DNA from: Xenorhabdus thuongxuanensis
GTDB lineage: Bacteria > Pseudomonadota > Gammaproteobacteria > Enterobacterales > Enterobacteriaceae
DNA length: 45,048 nt
NCBI RefSeq assembly: GCF_001908095.1
Contig: NZ_MKGR01000003.1
Coordinates: forward strand, 190,181 to 235,228
Direction of reading: 5' to 3'
Position 1 is the stretch's first letter, and each line of letters opens with the position of its first letter. Under the pieces are notes generated by a model that was given only the letters and a program-made list of their open reading frames with translations, was not told the origin of the DNA and ran no database searches. The position numbers and the translations under genes are program-made. Positions 28,341 to 37,846 of the stretch are shown here, one piece after another.

Positions 28341-28634
28341 AATACACCTCACTGTGTGAATATATAAATATTACCTATGAACTCTACTATATTAAGCTAA
28401 ATTTTAAGTTAAATGTATAATGAAAAATAGTTATCAGGTGATAATTAAAAGTTATCACCTGAGTTTATTTTCACTATATGGTATTTTGGAGAATGGCTTC
28501 TGATATAACTTATTTAATAATATTAATGAAATCATTCCGAAGAATAGATGATCCATTAATTAATATAAGTGCAGTATAGATAAAATTACACGGCTTGATG
28601 TGAAATATTGCTCTTTGTTAAATTATACTCTTGG
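28341..28634. other. Spacer between invasin and the beta-rich array
   Basis: The stretch is AT-rich and holds the invasin terminator hairpin (28434-28462). About 90 bases remain upstream of member 1 for a promoter. No gene is visible. Confidence 0.5.
28420..28462 (-). terminator. Probable terminator of the invasin gene
   Basis: TCAGGTGATAA (28434-28444) and TTATCACCTGA (28452-28462) pair perfectly over 11 bp with a 7-base loop. On the minus strand the stem is followed by TAACTATTTTTC. It lies about 170 bases beyond the invasin stop. Confidence 0.7.
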
Positions 28635-31600
28635 TTAATTGTAATATAGTGCACATAAAACATATGCATTTATTGATTGACTCGGGCCATCATTTGGTAT
28701 TTCCTTACCAGTAGCTGTGTCATATGCTAAATAATCCCCATTATTTTGACGAGATTTTAGCATTTTAATATAAGTCGTTTTATCTATATGATTAAAATCA
28801 TCCAAAATACCAAATTTATAGGCGTCCGGAAATTCATCAGATAATGCCGTTCCTGTTCCTGTTGAAATCAGTTCTGAATAAAGAGGTGATAGGTTATGTT
28901 GATCACTCTTTATTGGACGTTCACAATTATTATTGTCATTCAATGGGTAGGTGTTATTGTAAGCTCCCGGTATAGATATAAGCCACATTTTTGGAAAAAA
29001 TGTATAAGTATATTGACGCTTTGTTCCATTTTTTTTCGTAATATCAAGAATAACTTTCCCGTGCCCTGTATTGTTAAATGTAACCAATCCGGTTTGAGAG
29101 TTTACATTTATTGCAGGCCACCCTCCGTCTTGTTGCAGGCTATAGTCGGCAGTATCCCCAGGTTCAACGAGTTCTTCACCTTTCACTGATTTTAATTCAG
29201 CGGCCAATTGCCTAAAAATATTATATGGCCTTTCCTGCTCAGTAAAAAGTTTGCTAACGGATTTATCCACTGTTCCTGTTTTATAATTATACTTATAGAC
29301 CTTTATCGCTACTGGCTCTGGCACAACCTTAAAACTTACTTTGTCATTGGCAGACTGGGATAACGTATTTCCATCTGACCCATCCATACTTAATGTTACT
29401 GCAACGTCATCAATCCCCACTCCCACTACTCTACTCTTCAATGTTGCATGTAAATACCCGTCTCCATCCGTCTTACCTGCCTTATCCCATTCAGGCTGAG
29501 GTAATTCTAGATCCGTAACTTCTGAATGATCCCTAACCCACGTAACATCACTGAATGAATAATTAGAAATTGGCTTTTTATTACCTTTTTTCTCAACGAT
29601 CAGCGCCCTGTATTGATATTCTGACTTTCCATCACCAAGTAATGGTTTATTGGGATCAAATCCTTCTTCTTTCCCTGCCCGATTAACACGCCAAACTTCA
29701 ACATGGCTAATTTCAAATTCTATTTGAAAATCGACAGGATCGGCACATTTCGGAAATTCAGAGGCAGGTGCGCCTACAATTATCAAACAGACAACAGCGC
29801 CTTTAACAGCAGGCTGATTCTTCTGGCTTATTAATTTCGCTGTTAATGTCCCGCTATTCGGTGAAATACTGATTTCTCCCTGCGGTGAAAGAGAGAGTCC
29901 TTTATCTGTTGGAGTCTTAAGTATCCATTCAAATTTACCCTTATATTTGTCAATATCATCAGCCTCAGTACCTGATATTGTTGCTGTGAAATCATATTCC
30001 CCACCTGGAAGAATGCTCCCATTTTTTTGTTTTAACTTTATTTTCTGAATTGTTGGCCATTTGAACATCAAATCCACAGACTTTTTGATTTCAGAACCTT
30101 CTACAGAAGTCTCTACCGTCACTGTTTGAGCCTGCGTACTGGTCAACGTTGTACTGGCATTACCATTACCATCAGTCGTGCTGGTTGTTGAGGTAAGCGT
30201 GACCGCTGTCTGGTCAGGCGCCTTTATAGTCCAATTAACTGTCTTACCAGCCTCTGAATTTTTACCTGTAGTATCCTTAACACTCACTGTCAGAGTATAA
30301 CTATTACCTACTAATCTTGGGCTTGATGGTGTCACTGTTACTGACATTTGTTCCGGTTTAAAATCTACCGCCCGTTTTGCCTGTACCGGATTGTGGTTTC
30401 CAACCGTGAGTGAAACGACAACCCCATTGACTGCCTTAGTACTGGTTAAGATTGCCGTTAATTGTCCTTTGTCATCGGTTGTCTTATCTGATTGATCTAG
30501 CGTGAGTTCAGGCATATTGTCGGGATGTTCTATCTTCCACGTCGCATTCGAAATGTTTTTCTTGGAAACAGGGTTTCCATCAAGACCTACGATAATCGCC
30601 GTATAGGTATATTTCTGGACACCGTCTGCCGTTAACGTCCCTGACGGGCTGACCTGCATATCGCCTTTAACCTGATAATCTTGGGTATCCTCAGTAAAGG
30701 TCACCGGAAATTGTGCAGAAACAGGCTGTTGGCCTTCAATGGACAGCGAAACCGTGACATCTTTTATTGCCTCTGTGCTGGCCAGGGTTGCCGTTAATCT
30801 CCCGTTTTCATCCGTTGTGACATCACCATTTTGTGGGTTCCAAATAAGCCCATCGTGGTTCTTATCTTTACTCCAATTCACATTAGCGATTTTCTGTTTT
30901 ATTACAGGATTGTTATTAGCATATAATATCACAGCATTGTAAGTGTAAGTCTGGGAACCATTGGCTATCTGCGACGGTATAGGTGGTAAAACCTCAACTT
31001 TATCAATGTGGAAACTGGTTGATTTCTTATCAAAGCTGACCTCCCCCACGGATTGTGGCGGCTGGTTATTCAGTTGCAGGTACACTTTGACATCTTTATG
31101 TGGTCGGGTACTCACTAATATTGGTTTTCGTTTGAAATGCCCATATTCATCAAGTGTAATAGAGTCTGATGTTTCCCAATCAATCCATTTCAATCCAGAA
31201 TCCGGTCCGATTTTAGGATCGGTTATCCACTGAACATGGTTAATGGTAGCATTTTTTATTGGGGCACCATTGACCGTATCAAAGGTAATCACGGGGTTAA
31301 ACATATAGCCATCCTTTTTATCCCCCGTTGCCGGCAGTGGCCCCGCAGGGGTAAAGTAAGTCCCTTCCTGTTTTTTCAGCATAAATGGCCTGACAATTAC
31401 ACGCATTTCGACAGGTGCTGATTTTTGGTTATCTTCTAATTCAGCGAGAGCATAGATGGGGTAATTGTTATTTTGGTTATCGCCGGATAAATAGGTTGGC
31501 AGAATGATTTTTATGGTGTGGCCGACGCGGGAAGAAAGTTTTCCACCACGCAACTCAAAATCTTTATTGGTTGTCCAATGAATCTGCTTAACAAAAGCAT

Positions 31601-32807
31601 TAGATGATAATTTGACGGTAATTTCGTGCTGTTCCTGGCTGTATCCAACGATAGTTTCCGGTAACGACAATTGCGCAATCGGTTTTTTCTGGTGCTCAAG
31701 TACAATATGATTATTCCTTTCTACAAGGTCATAACGGCTGCCCGCTAATGTCCTTGCCGCTGCCACATTTTCTGGTGATAACTGCCCGCTCAAGGAAACT
31801 CCTAGTTTATAGTTGAAATTCGCCAAAAACTGCGTTTCACTGTGCCCGCTTTCTCCCTGTTTATAATCCACACCCAGAGTAAGTAGCGGAACTGGCGTGT
31901 ATGTCAGCCCCAATTTAGCCAGGTTAGGATTTTTCTGTTTCGTGTCACGATTGAATAAAGTCACGTTATCGCCAAAATATTGCTCATAGGTCAGTTTGGC
32001 GCCCAAATTAGGGTAAGCGGGTAAAAAAAACTCCCCATTAATGTCATAACCGTTGGCAGGGCGCTCATAATAACCGACAAAATTCCGTGAGTTTTGCCAA
32101 TTACTTAAACGATAATAGGTATTAGCGGAAAGTTTAATGTAATCTCCCCATATTTCTCCACCCAGTCCAAGGCGCTGATTTTTGCCCGTCAGATCGTAGT
32201 CATAAAAGGTATTCAGTCCATACATCCAGTTCTGGTAAAAATAACGTCCACCTAATCCCAGGTTAATGGTATCTCGATTGTCTTTATTACGATAGCCAAG
32301 TTGGGAAAAGAACAACCAATCCACTTTATTGTCATAAAGCGGCAGTAACAGATCGAATGAGTTGTTTTTTAGCGTTCCCTTTCTATCCAGTCCAAAACTA
32401 ATTCTGGCAGTACCAAACTGTGATAACCATTTTTGTGCTCCGGAAGCTACTGTGCTGTTAAATTTACTCAACGCATAAGATTTGGCCTGTTCAGCTAGCT
32501 CCGAAGGCGAAGAAGATAGAATATTACCTGCGATTTGGATATTTTGGTTAATGGAATTTAAGTTATGATTTATGGAAGCATCATTATTTTTATTTAAGTT
32601 ATCTTCTCTCTTATTATTTGAATTCAATAATTTTTTACTTGATTTTTTAATCCTAAAATCTGTGTTGTTTTTTTGTTCTGTATTTTGTAAGTATTTCTCT
32701 TCCGTTTTTATATTGTGATCAGCACCAGCACTCATCAATGACAATGATAGTAATGAAAAACACATAAAAACAAAGAAACGGATAATGTTGACTATATACG
32801 GTAACAT
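28635..32807 (-). CDS. Inverse autotransporter adhesin (intimin/invasin family)
   Basis: This is an outer-membrane adhesin that exports its own C-terminal passenger. The 1390 residues hold a signal peptide (1-28, ending SAGA) and an Asn/Lys-rich stretch (30-95) where a LysM domain often sits. The inverse-autotransporter beta barrel (~100-350) shows KWLSQFGTARISFGLDRKG and NLGLGGRYF. About six Big_1-type Ig domains follow (~480-1140; repeated TDDKGQLTAIL-, TLTSTQAQTVTVET-like blocks), then a Big_2-like domain (GLVTFNNTGHGKVILDI). The C-terminal ~110 residues carry two cysteines (1295 and 1385), like the disulfide-bonded lectin-like tip of Yersinia invasin. ATG follows AGGAACAGCAAT. It heads the island, and a fragment of a second copy is left at 26172. 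The receptor is unknown. Confidence 0.93.
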   Translation of the reverse strand: MLPYIVNIIRFFVFMCFSLLSLSLMSAGADHNIKTEEKYLQNTEQKNNTDFRIKKSSKKLLNSNNKREDNLNKNNDASINHNLNSINQNIQIAGNILSSSPSELAEQAKSYALSKFNSTVASGAQKWLSQFGTARISFGLDRKGTLKNNSFDLLLPLYDNKVDWLFFSQLGYRNKDNRDTINLGLGGRYFYQNWMYGLNTFYDYDLTGKNQRLGLGGEIWGDYIKLSANTYYRLSNWQNSRNFVGYYERPANGYDINGEFFLPAYPNLGAKLTYEQYFGDNVTLFNRDTKQKNPNLAKLGLTYTPVPLLTLGVDYKQGESGHSETQFLANFNYKLGVSLSGQLSPENVAAARTLAGSRYDLVERNNHIVLEHQKKPIAQLSLPETIVGYSQEQHEITVKLSSNAFVKQIHWTTNKDFELRGGKLSSRVGHTIKIILPTYLSGDNQNNNYPIYALAELEDNQKSAPVEMRVIVRPFMLKKQEGTYFTPAGPLPATGDKKDGYMFNPVITFDTVNGAPIKNATINHVQWITDPKIGPDSGLKWIDWETSDSITLDEYGHFKRKPILVSTRPHKDVKVYLQLNNQPPQSVGEVSFDKKSTSFHIDKVEVLPPIPSQIANGSQTYTYNAVILYANNNPVIKQKIANVNWSKDKNHDGLIWNPQNGDVTTDENGRLTATLASTEAIKDVTVSLSIEGQQPVSAQFPVTFTEDTQDYQVKGDMQVSPSGTLTADGVQKYTYTAIIVGLDGNPVSKKNISNATWKIEHPDNMPELTLDQSDKTTDDKGQLTAILTSTKAVNGVVVSLTVGNHNPVQAKRAVDFKPEQMSVTVTPSSPRLVGNSYTLTVSVKDTTGKNSEAGKTVNWTIKAPDQTAVTLTSTTSTTDGNGNASTTLTSTQAQTVTVETSVEGSEIKKSVDLMFKWPTIQKIKLKQKNGSILPGGEYDFTATISGTEADDIDKYKGKFEWILKTPTDKGLSLSPQGEISISPNSGTLTAKLISQKNQPAVKGAVVCLIIVGAPASEFPKCADPVDFQIEFEISHVEVWRVNRAGKEEGFDPNKPLLGDGKSEYQYRALIVEKKGNKKPISNYSFSDVTWVRDHSEVTDLELPQPEWDKAGKTDGDGYLHATLKSRVVGVGIDDVAVTLSMDGSDGNTLSQSANDKVSFKVVPEPVAIKVYKYNYKTGTVDKSVSKLFTEQERPYNIFRQLAAELKSVKGEELVEPGDTADYSLQQDGGWPAINVNSQTGLVTFNNTGHGKVILDITKKNGTKRQYTYTFFPKMWLISIPGAYNNTYPLNDNNNCERPIKSDQHNLSPLYSELISTGTGTALSDEFPDAYKFGILDDFNHIDKTTYIKMLKSRQNNGDYLAYDTATGKEIPNDGPSQSINAYVLCALYYN

Positions 32808-32946
32808 ATTGCTGTTCCTAAGATATTATTCTCTTTCATTTGAAAAGCACAATAAAATGTCAACTAATTATATAGTACATAAAATTAGGTTTTTAACAAC
32901 TAATTGATAAAAATTTTTAATGTTACAACCAAGCCAGTCATTACCC

Positions 32947-33267
32947 CTATTTCTGCACCCAATTGCCATTAATACCGAGCACATATTCTCCTGAAGCTGC
33001 ACGGTTTACCAATTTTTCTCCCGCTATTTTAGCAACTTGATCTGTCGTCATATTATTTTGAGCCGCAATTTCAGCATACTTCTTTTGCCGTTCACTGTTG
33101 ATTTTTTTCACCACTGATTGGGCATCTTGGGTATTTTTTATCGGTGCCAGATAGCCACTAAATGTCTCTCCCACCAGCCCCTGCTGTTTTGCTTCATTCA
33201 ACGTCATGCCCATAGCAAAAGAACTGAATAACAGGCTTAACAGAATTATCATTCCTACTTTTTTCAT
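32947..33267 (-). CDS. ydbL: YdbL family periplasmic protein (DUF1318)
   Basis: This is a 106-residue secreted protein: signal peptide MKKVGMIILLSLLFSS ending AMG, then MTLNEAKQQGLVGE, the DUF1318 signature, and LVNRAASGEYVLGINGNW at the end. In E. coli, YdbL works with the YdbH-YnbE bridge that carries phospholipids between the inner and outer membranes, modulating bridge formation. It is the last gene of the ydbH-ynbE-ydbL operon, starting 10 bases after the ynbE stop. Confidence 0.93.
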   Translation of the reverse strand: MKKVGMIILLSLLFSSFAMGMTLNEAKQQGLVGETFSGYLAPIKNTQDAQSVVKKINSERQKKYAEIAAQNNMTTDQVAKIAGEKLVNRAASGEYVLGINGNWVQK

Positions 33268-33277
33268 GTTTTAGCCC

Positions 33278-33502
33278 TTAGAATAAGTTAGAGTTGTTTT
33301 TGAGCATATCTTCAATTTGCCTGTCGACCTTAATATGAATTTCATGCTCAATTTTGACGTTCATGTTGATGTTGATGGGCTTATCTGGTGTCGCTACTTC
33401 CAGCCTGAGACAGCCCGCCAATGTCATACTGAATAAGGCTATACTGACCAACATTACACCCATTCTGACCGTTGGCAACTTGAATTCAACGTTCGTTATC
33501 AT
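33278..33502 (-). CDS. ynbE: YnbE outer-membrane lipoprotein
   Basis: This is a 74-residue lipoprotein. A hydrophobic leader ends in the lipobox LAGC (cysteine near residue 31), followed by a short beta-strand region, NINMNVKIEHEIHIKVD. YnbE multimers stack onto the AsmA-like YdbH to complete the lipid-transport bridge to the outer membrane (known from E. coli). The start overlaps the ydbH stop as ATGA, a sign of coupled translation. The leader before the lipobox is rather long, so an internal ATG (MGVMLVSIALF) may be the real start. Confidence 0.92.
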   Translation of the reverse strand: MITNVEFKLPTVRMGVMLVSIALFSMTLAGCLRLEVATPDKPININMNVKIEHEIHIKVDRQIEDMLKNNSNLF

Positions 33503-36123
33503 TTATCACTCCCATCCATTACAGATATATTTTTCTGCAACCATTCTTCCAAGTTACTGCCAAAACGCAGACTACGCCATAATTGAAAAATATTCTCCTC
33601 GTGATGATAGTTAAGTCTGACTTCACGTTTTCTATCCACTACAGGATTTACACCACTAATCTCTGAATGCAATGTTAAGATCCCCAAATTATCGAGCGTA
33701 ACATAAGCTTTTGAACGATCGATTTCTAAATAACGCAGCCAATCCATTGCCATACCTGCCGATAAGTCATTTTTTCCTATAGAATCAACTGTATCCTTAT
33801 CCAACCTTAATGTCAGATAATCTTCATTGGATACCCAACCCCGTTGAATAATCCAACGTTTATCATTCAATAATACGGGTAATTCACCATTAATTTTTCC
33901 TGACATCGCCATTTGTTTGACTTTCAATACGCCAAACAATTTACTCAAATTCAGCTTGTTAAACCGTAATACCGCCGCTTTTTTTTGTGGGATCTGTAAT
34001 TGATCCATGGCCAATTTCCCATCCAGCATATCCACATTCACATTACTCAACGTCAATGGCTGTTCGTCCGTTGCTGGATAGTAACCCAGCAGATCGGCTG
34101 TTACATTTTGCATATCAAACAGACTCTTAATTGCCTTGATCCGCAACTGGACGGGAGATCCCAGCCCTAATTGCCACGTGTGACCCTGTAAACGCCATGG
34201 CAAAACAAAATCCAGGCCATTAACTTCCCCATTTTTCAGCCACATACCCGCATTTTTGACTACCCAATGACCACCAGCCCGCAATTCTTGCCCCTTTGCT
34301 GCGGAAAAAGCAGCCTGAGCATAAATCGTTCCACCAAGCACGGTAATACCCAAATCTGGCGGAATTAAAGGTTGAAAGGCTAATAAAGATTGCCTCGGCC
34401 ATCGGGCTTCTCCCCTCAATCGTTCCCCATCCCAACGACCATAAAAGGGAATTGGTTCGATACCGTTAGAGTACAGCTTGCCATTCAACATAAAGTTATC
34501 AGGGGATTCTCCTGCAAGCGTGGCTTTAAAATCAAAAGCAGGCAAAAAACCACCAGAACGAAATTCTGTTTTCTGGACAGACAATTGCAAATCTCCCGTT
34601 AAGTTAGAGCGATCTGCCTCCCTATCCAAAATTAACGGTTTTGTCAGTTTTAAGCGTGGTTCCTGCATCTTCACAAGACCATATTGGATAAGATCAAAAC
34701 CAGTATTTAATGTATCTACTGTTATCTTTGATTGATTCCAACTTCCCTTGCCCGCAATATCCCATTTGGCTTGTAACGGTAGTAAATGCCCATTCCCCCA
34801 ATAACGCCAATTCCAATTTCCATGATCAGGTATAAAATCCTTTGCAGAACCATCCAAATGTAGCTTAAATCTCCCCCAATAACGGTCTTGGACCGTCACA
34901 ATGGCTTGAAGACGGCCAGTAAAGCCATTACGAGTCAAATAAGTGCCCGCCAAAGGTAATCTGGCTTCCTTGACCGTCAATGTTTCACTGAGCTTCCCCC
35001 ATGCCCGAAACAGGGCACCTGGACGAAAAATAATTTTAGGATTAACCAATGATCCTGTAATAACGGCAGGCAATGACATCGTCATAACCATCCTGCCGCT
35101 ATTTATTTGCCCGGTAAACTGAAACGGAATATGAGCATTGATTATATTGATTGGGGTTGGTTTCACGGAAAGAACAATATTACCTTTACCTTGCTCATTT
35201 TGAGTGACTAGATTTACCCGCCCACTGACAAACATGCCTGACAGGCCTTTTTTCCATTGTTCAATCGTAACATTCACCCTTCCAGACAACGTTTGATTGC
35301 CCTCCAACCATTGCCATTTACCATTAGCAACCTGGAACTGCGATTCGTCTAGTGACCAGGGTAATTCAGCTAATATCTGCTGATTTTTACCTTCAATAAC
35401 GGTGAGCAACCCACGCTGTTCCTGCCAATTCAATGTCAATTGCAACGGAGCGGGATATTGGCTCAGAGATAAGTGCGCTATGATTTGGCCTTGTTTTGGT
35501 AGCGTTGCAGTATTTAAGGGCAGTGCAATATTTCCATTCAGGGAAATCACCTGTTCAGGCAATTTCACGAAAAAGCGCTGAACAGTGAGTTCCTGTTTAT
35601 CTGCAATATGTGCATTGAGTTTTAATTTTTCACCTTGATAAGAAAAAATTTTCCTCTGAGAGGAGGAACTAAATTGAAATTTGCCAGCAAACTCCTGCCA
35701 AGGCATAAGAGCCAGACGATCAACAGTAAGATTAACCGAAGGTATTGCGGATAATATTCCTTGCACAGATAGTGGGGTTGTTTGCCCTTCTGCTACAGGT
35801 AATTGCAACAGGCATTGGCTCTGGCTGTCAATATTAGCTGCACGAATATTCCAGAGGCGATTTTCACTATTTTCCCCGGATAAATACTCCACAGATAACT
35901 CAGAGATCCTGACCCATTCACACTCTTTTGTCTGCAATGACAGTTCGTCTAACCACAATGCACTATTTTTCCATTGAGGTTGGCTCAAAGAAAAAGTGAC
36001 GCCCTGTGGCAACCAATAACTGGCAATCAAAGGTAACCAACGTGGAAGTGTATACCATCCCACCGATCCCAATAACACCAACAGAACTACCATCACTGCA
36101 AACACTTTGAGTATTTTTGCCAT
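33499..36123 (-). CDS. ydbH: AsmA-like intermembrane lipid-transport protein YdbH
   Basis: YdbH is one of the large AsmA-like proteins (with TamB and YhdP) that span the periplasm and supply phospholipids to the outer membrane. The frame is open from a GTG at 36147 whose ribosome site is too close. The ATG at 36123, after AAGGG, gives 874 residues beginning MAKILKVFAVMVVLLVLLGSV, an N-terminal membrane anchor. The rest is a long beta-rich groove; the C-terminal block carries MDGKLAMDQLQ-like and EISGVNPVV sequence. It is divergent from ldhA as in E. coli and leads the operon with ynbE and ydbL. Confidence 0.94.
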   Translation of the reverse strand: MAKILKVFAVMVVLLVLLGSVGWYTLPRWLPLIASYWLPQGVTFSLSQPQWKNSALWLDELSLQTKECEWVRISELSVEYLSGENSENRLWNIRAANIDSQSQCLLQLPVAEGQTTPLSVQGILSAIPSVNLTVDRLALMPWQEFAGKFQFSSSSQRKIFSYQGEKLKLNAHIADKQELTVQRFFVKLPEQVISLNGNIALPLNTATLPKQGQIIAHLSLSQYPAPLQLTLNWQEQRGLLTVIEGKNQQILAELPWSLDESQFQVANGKWQWLEGNQTLSGRVNVTIEQWKKGLSGMFVSGRVNLVTQNEQGKGNIVLSVKPTPINIINAHIPFQFTGQINSGRMVMTMSLPAVITGSLVNPKIIFRPGALFRAWGKLSETLTVKEARLPLAGTYLTRNGFTGRLQAIVTVQDRYWGRFKLHLDGSAKDFIPDHGNWNWRYWGNGHLLPLQAKWDIAGKGSWNQSKITVDTLNTGFDLIQYGLVKMQEPRLKLTKPLILDREADRSNLTGDLQLSVQKTEFRSGGFLPAFDFKATLAGESPDNFMLNGKLYSNGIEPIPFYGRWDGERLRGEARWPRQSLLAFQPLIPPDLGITVLGGTIYAQAAFSAAKGQELRAGGHWVVKNAGMWLKNGEVNGLDFVLPWRLQGHTWQLGLGSPVQLRIKAIKSLFDMQNVTADLLGYYPATDEQPLTLSNVNVDMLDGKLAMDQLQIPQKKAAVLRFNKLNLSKLFGVLKVKQMAMSGKINGELPVLLNDKRWIIQRGWVSNEDYLTLRLDKDTVDSIGKNDLSAGMAMDWLRYLEIDRSKAYVTLDNLGILTLHSEISGVNPVVDRKREVRLNYHHEENIFQLWRSLRFGSNLEEWLQKNISVMDGSDK

Positions 36124-36338
36124 TAAACCCTTGTCTCTTCTTATCACCCTGAGAACAACTTCCTGTTATGATAATCTCATATCAGGCTCTAAGCCGATTT
36201 ATTATACAAGCTATCCCGATGAATAGCTTATTCGGCGATTTATTCGAGTATAGCGAAAGATAACGCTTAGAACCTTCAGGAGCGTCATTATTGCAGGCTC
36301 GAATGATTCTATAGTTACTGTATAGTGGAGATGTTGTT

Positions 36339-37334
36339 ATGAAACTGGTTGTTTACAGTACAAAGCAGTATGACCGTAAGCATTTTGAAATGCTCAACCA
36401 AAAACTTGGCTTTGATTATCATATCGAGTTTTTTGATTTTCCTTTAAGTCCACAAACCGCCAAAAATGCCGTTGGAGCAGATGCCATATGTATTTTTGTC
36501 AATGATGATGGTGGCAGGGAAGTGCTGCAAGAACTGGCAGAGATGAACATCAAAATCCTGGCACTACGCTGTGCCGGATTCAACAATGTCGATCTGGATG
36601 CAGCGAAAGAATTAGGTATCCAGATTGTCAGAGTGCCTGCTTATTCTCCTGAATCCGTTGCTGAACATACTGTTGGATTGATGTTATGTCTTAATCGACG
36701 TATCCACCGTGCCTACCAACGTACCCGCGATGCCAATTTTTCTCTTGAAGGATTAACTGGTTTTAACATGTATAAGCGCACTGCGGGCATTATCGGAACA
36801 GGAAAAATCGGTATTGCTACTTTGCGAATTTTGAAAGGCTTTGGTATGCGTTTACTGGCACATGACCCCTATCCCAATTCTGAGGCCTTGAATATAGGTG
36901 TGGAATATGTAGATCTGGATACTTTATATGCGGAATCGGATGTAATCTCCTTGCATTGCCCCATGACACCGGAAAACCACCATTTATTGGATGAAACAGC
37001 GTTCAACAAAATGAAAGATGGCGTGATGATTGTCAATACCAGCCGAGGTGCCTTAATTGATTCTGTGGCTGCTATTAATGCACTGAAACAACAAAAAATT
37101 GGCGCACTGGGTATGGATGTTTATGAAAATGAAAGAGATTTATTCTTTGAAGATAAATCAAATGACGTTATTCAAGACGATATCTTCCGCCGCTTATCTT
37201 CTTGCCATAATGTGCTATTCACCGGCCATCAGGCATTCTTAACCGAAGAAGCCTTAACCAGTATCAGTGAAACAACTTTGCAAAATATTCAGCAATTAGT
37301 TTCTGGAAAGGTTTGTTCAAATCTTGTTGAATAA
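36339..37334 (+). CDS. ldhA: Fermentative D-lactate dehydrogenase
   Basis: LdhA is a cytosolic NADH-dependent enzyme converting pyruvate to D-lactate during fermentation. The 331 residues belong to the D-2-hydroxyacid dehydrogenase family. NAD fingerprint GIIGTGKIGIATL lies near 150. The catalytic triad positions are visible as NTSRGALIDS (Arg ~235), DVYENERD (Glu ~264) and TGHQAFLTEEA (His ~296). ATG follows GGAGATGTTGTT. It is divergent from ydbH, the conserved arrangement. Confidence 0.97.
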   Translation: MKLVVYSTKQYDRKHFEMLNQKLGFDYHIEFFDFPLSPQTAKNAVGADAICIFVNDDGGREVLQELAEMNIKILALRCAGFNNVDLDAAKELGIQIVRVPAYSPESVAEHTVGLMLCLNRRIHRAYQRTRDANFSLEGLTGFNMYKRTAGIIGTGKIGIATLRILKGFGMRLLAHDPYPNSEALNIGVEYVDLDTLYAESDVISLHCPMTPENHHLLDETAFNKMKDGVMIVNTSRGALIDSVAAINALKQQKIGALGMDVYENERDLFFEDKSNDVIQDDIFRRLSSCHNVLFTGHQAFLTEEALTSISETTLQNIQQLVSGKVCSNLVE

Positions 37335-37362
37335 TTTTCAATAATCACTAACAACCGTTTCT

Positions 37363-37378
37363 ACGGTTATGATTACTC
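37363..37378 (+). terminator. Short hairpin after ldhA
   Basis: AACCGT-TTCT-ACGGTT starts 28 bases past the ldhA stop, with extra pairing (AATCA/TGATT) outside. There is no T-run; it may protect the transcript end. Confidence 0.35.
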
Positions 37379-37424
37379 AATATTAACTGGATAATCCTTT
37401 TAACCAAAATACAATGCTACAAAT

Positions 37425-37468
37425 CTCACGAACAGAAAACACAATGTATCCTGTTCGTGAGTCTTTTA
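37425..37468 (+). terminator. Probable ldhA terminator
   Basis: CTCACGAACAG (37425-37435) pairs perfectly with CTGTTCGTGAG (37451-37461). TCTTTTATG follows. Confidence 0.6.
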
Positions 37469-37476
37469 TGATAAAA

Positions 37477-37572
37477 TTAATTGTCTGCTTTGTTTTCAAA
37501 AGTCATTTCCCACTCATCCTGTGCCACTTGACCACCCGGAGCCCCAGGGCGCGAGCATACTTTGATTAATAT
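37477..37572 (-). pseudogene. Short gene remnant, unidentified
   Basis: A GC-richer patch in AT-rich surroundings reads KVCSRPGAPGGQVAQDEWEM and then TFENKADN plus a stop on the minus strand. It has no start codon ahead and an upstream stop at 37573-37575. The composition looks like a real protein's C-terminus, but I do not recognise it. Confidence 0.35.
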
Positions 37573-37810
37573 TTATTCTCAAAATGTAAATTTTGTTCTT
37601 TAACCCTATGGTTTACTATAAAAGTTTAAAAAATTGTTTTTATGACTACATTTCACTCGATATAAATACTGTGAAATTTAATTTTTGAAAAATAATCATC
37701 TTTAATAAGTATGCCCAATTTCACAAAACTGCACAATTTTTCTTGATATCATAACGTATTGCATTTAATAAGGTTTTCTCACATATGCCATGCCCCAAAC
37801 ATCCAATGCA
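37573..37810. other. AT-rich non-coding stretch
   Basis: I see no gene or clear signal between the remnant and the ycgN terminator. hslJ, next to ldhA in E. coli, is absent. Confidence 0.4.
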
Positions 37811-37834
37811 TGATATAAAATCCCTTTTATATCA
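37811..37834 (-). terminator. Probable terminator of ycgN
   Basis: TGATATAAAA and TTTTATATCA pair perfectly over 10 bp with a TCCC loop, 13 bases beyond the ycgN stop. The stem is AT-rich, which makes it a weak terminator. Confidence 0.45.
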
Positions 37835-37846
37835 AACAAAAGATAA

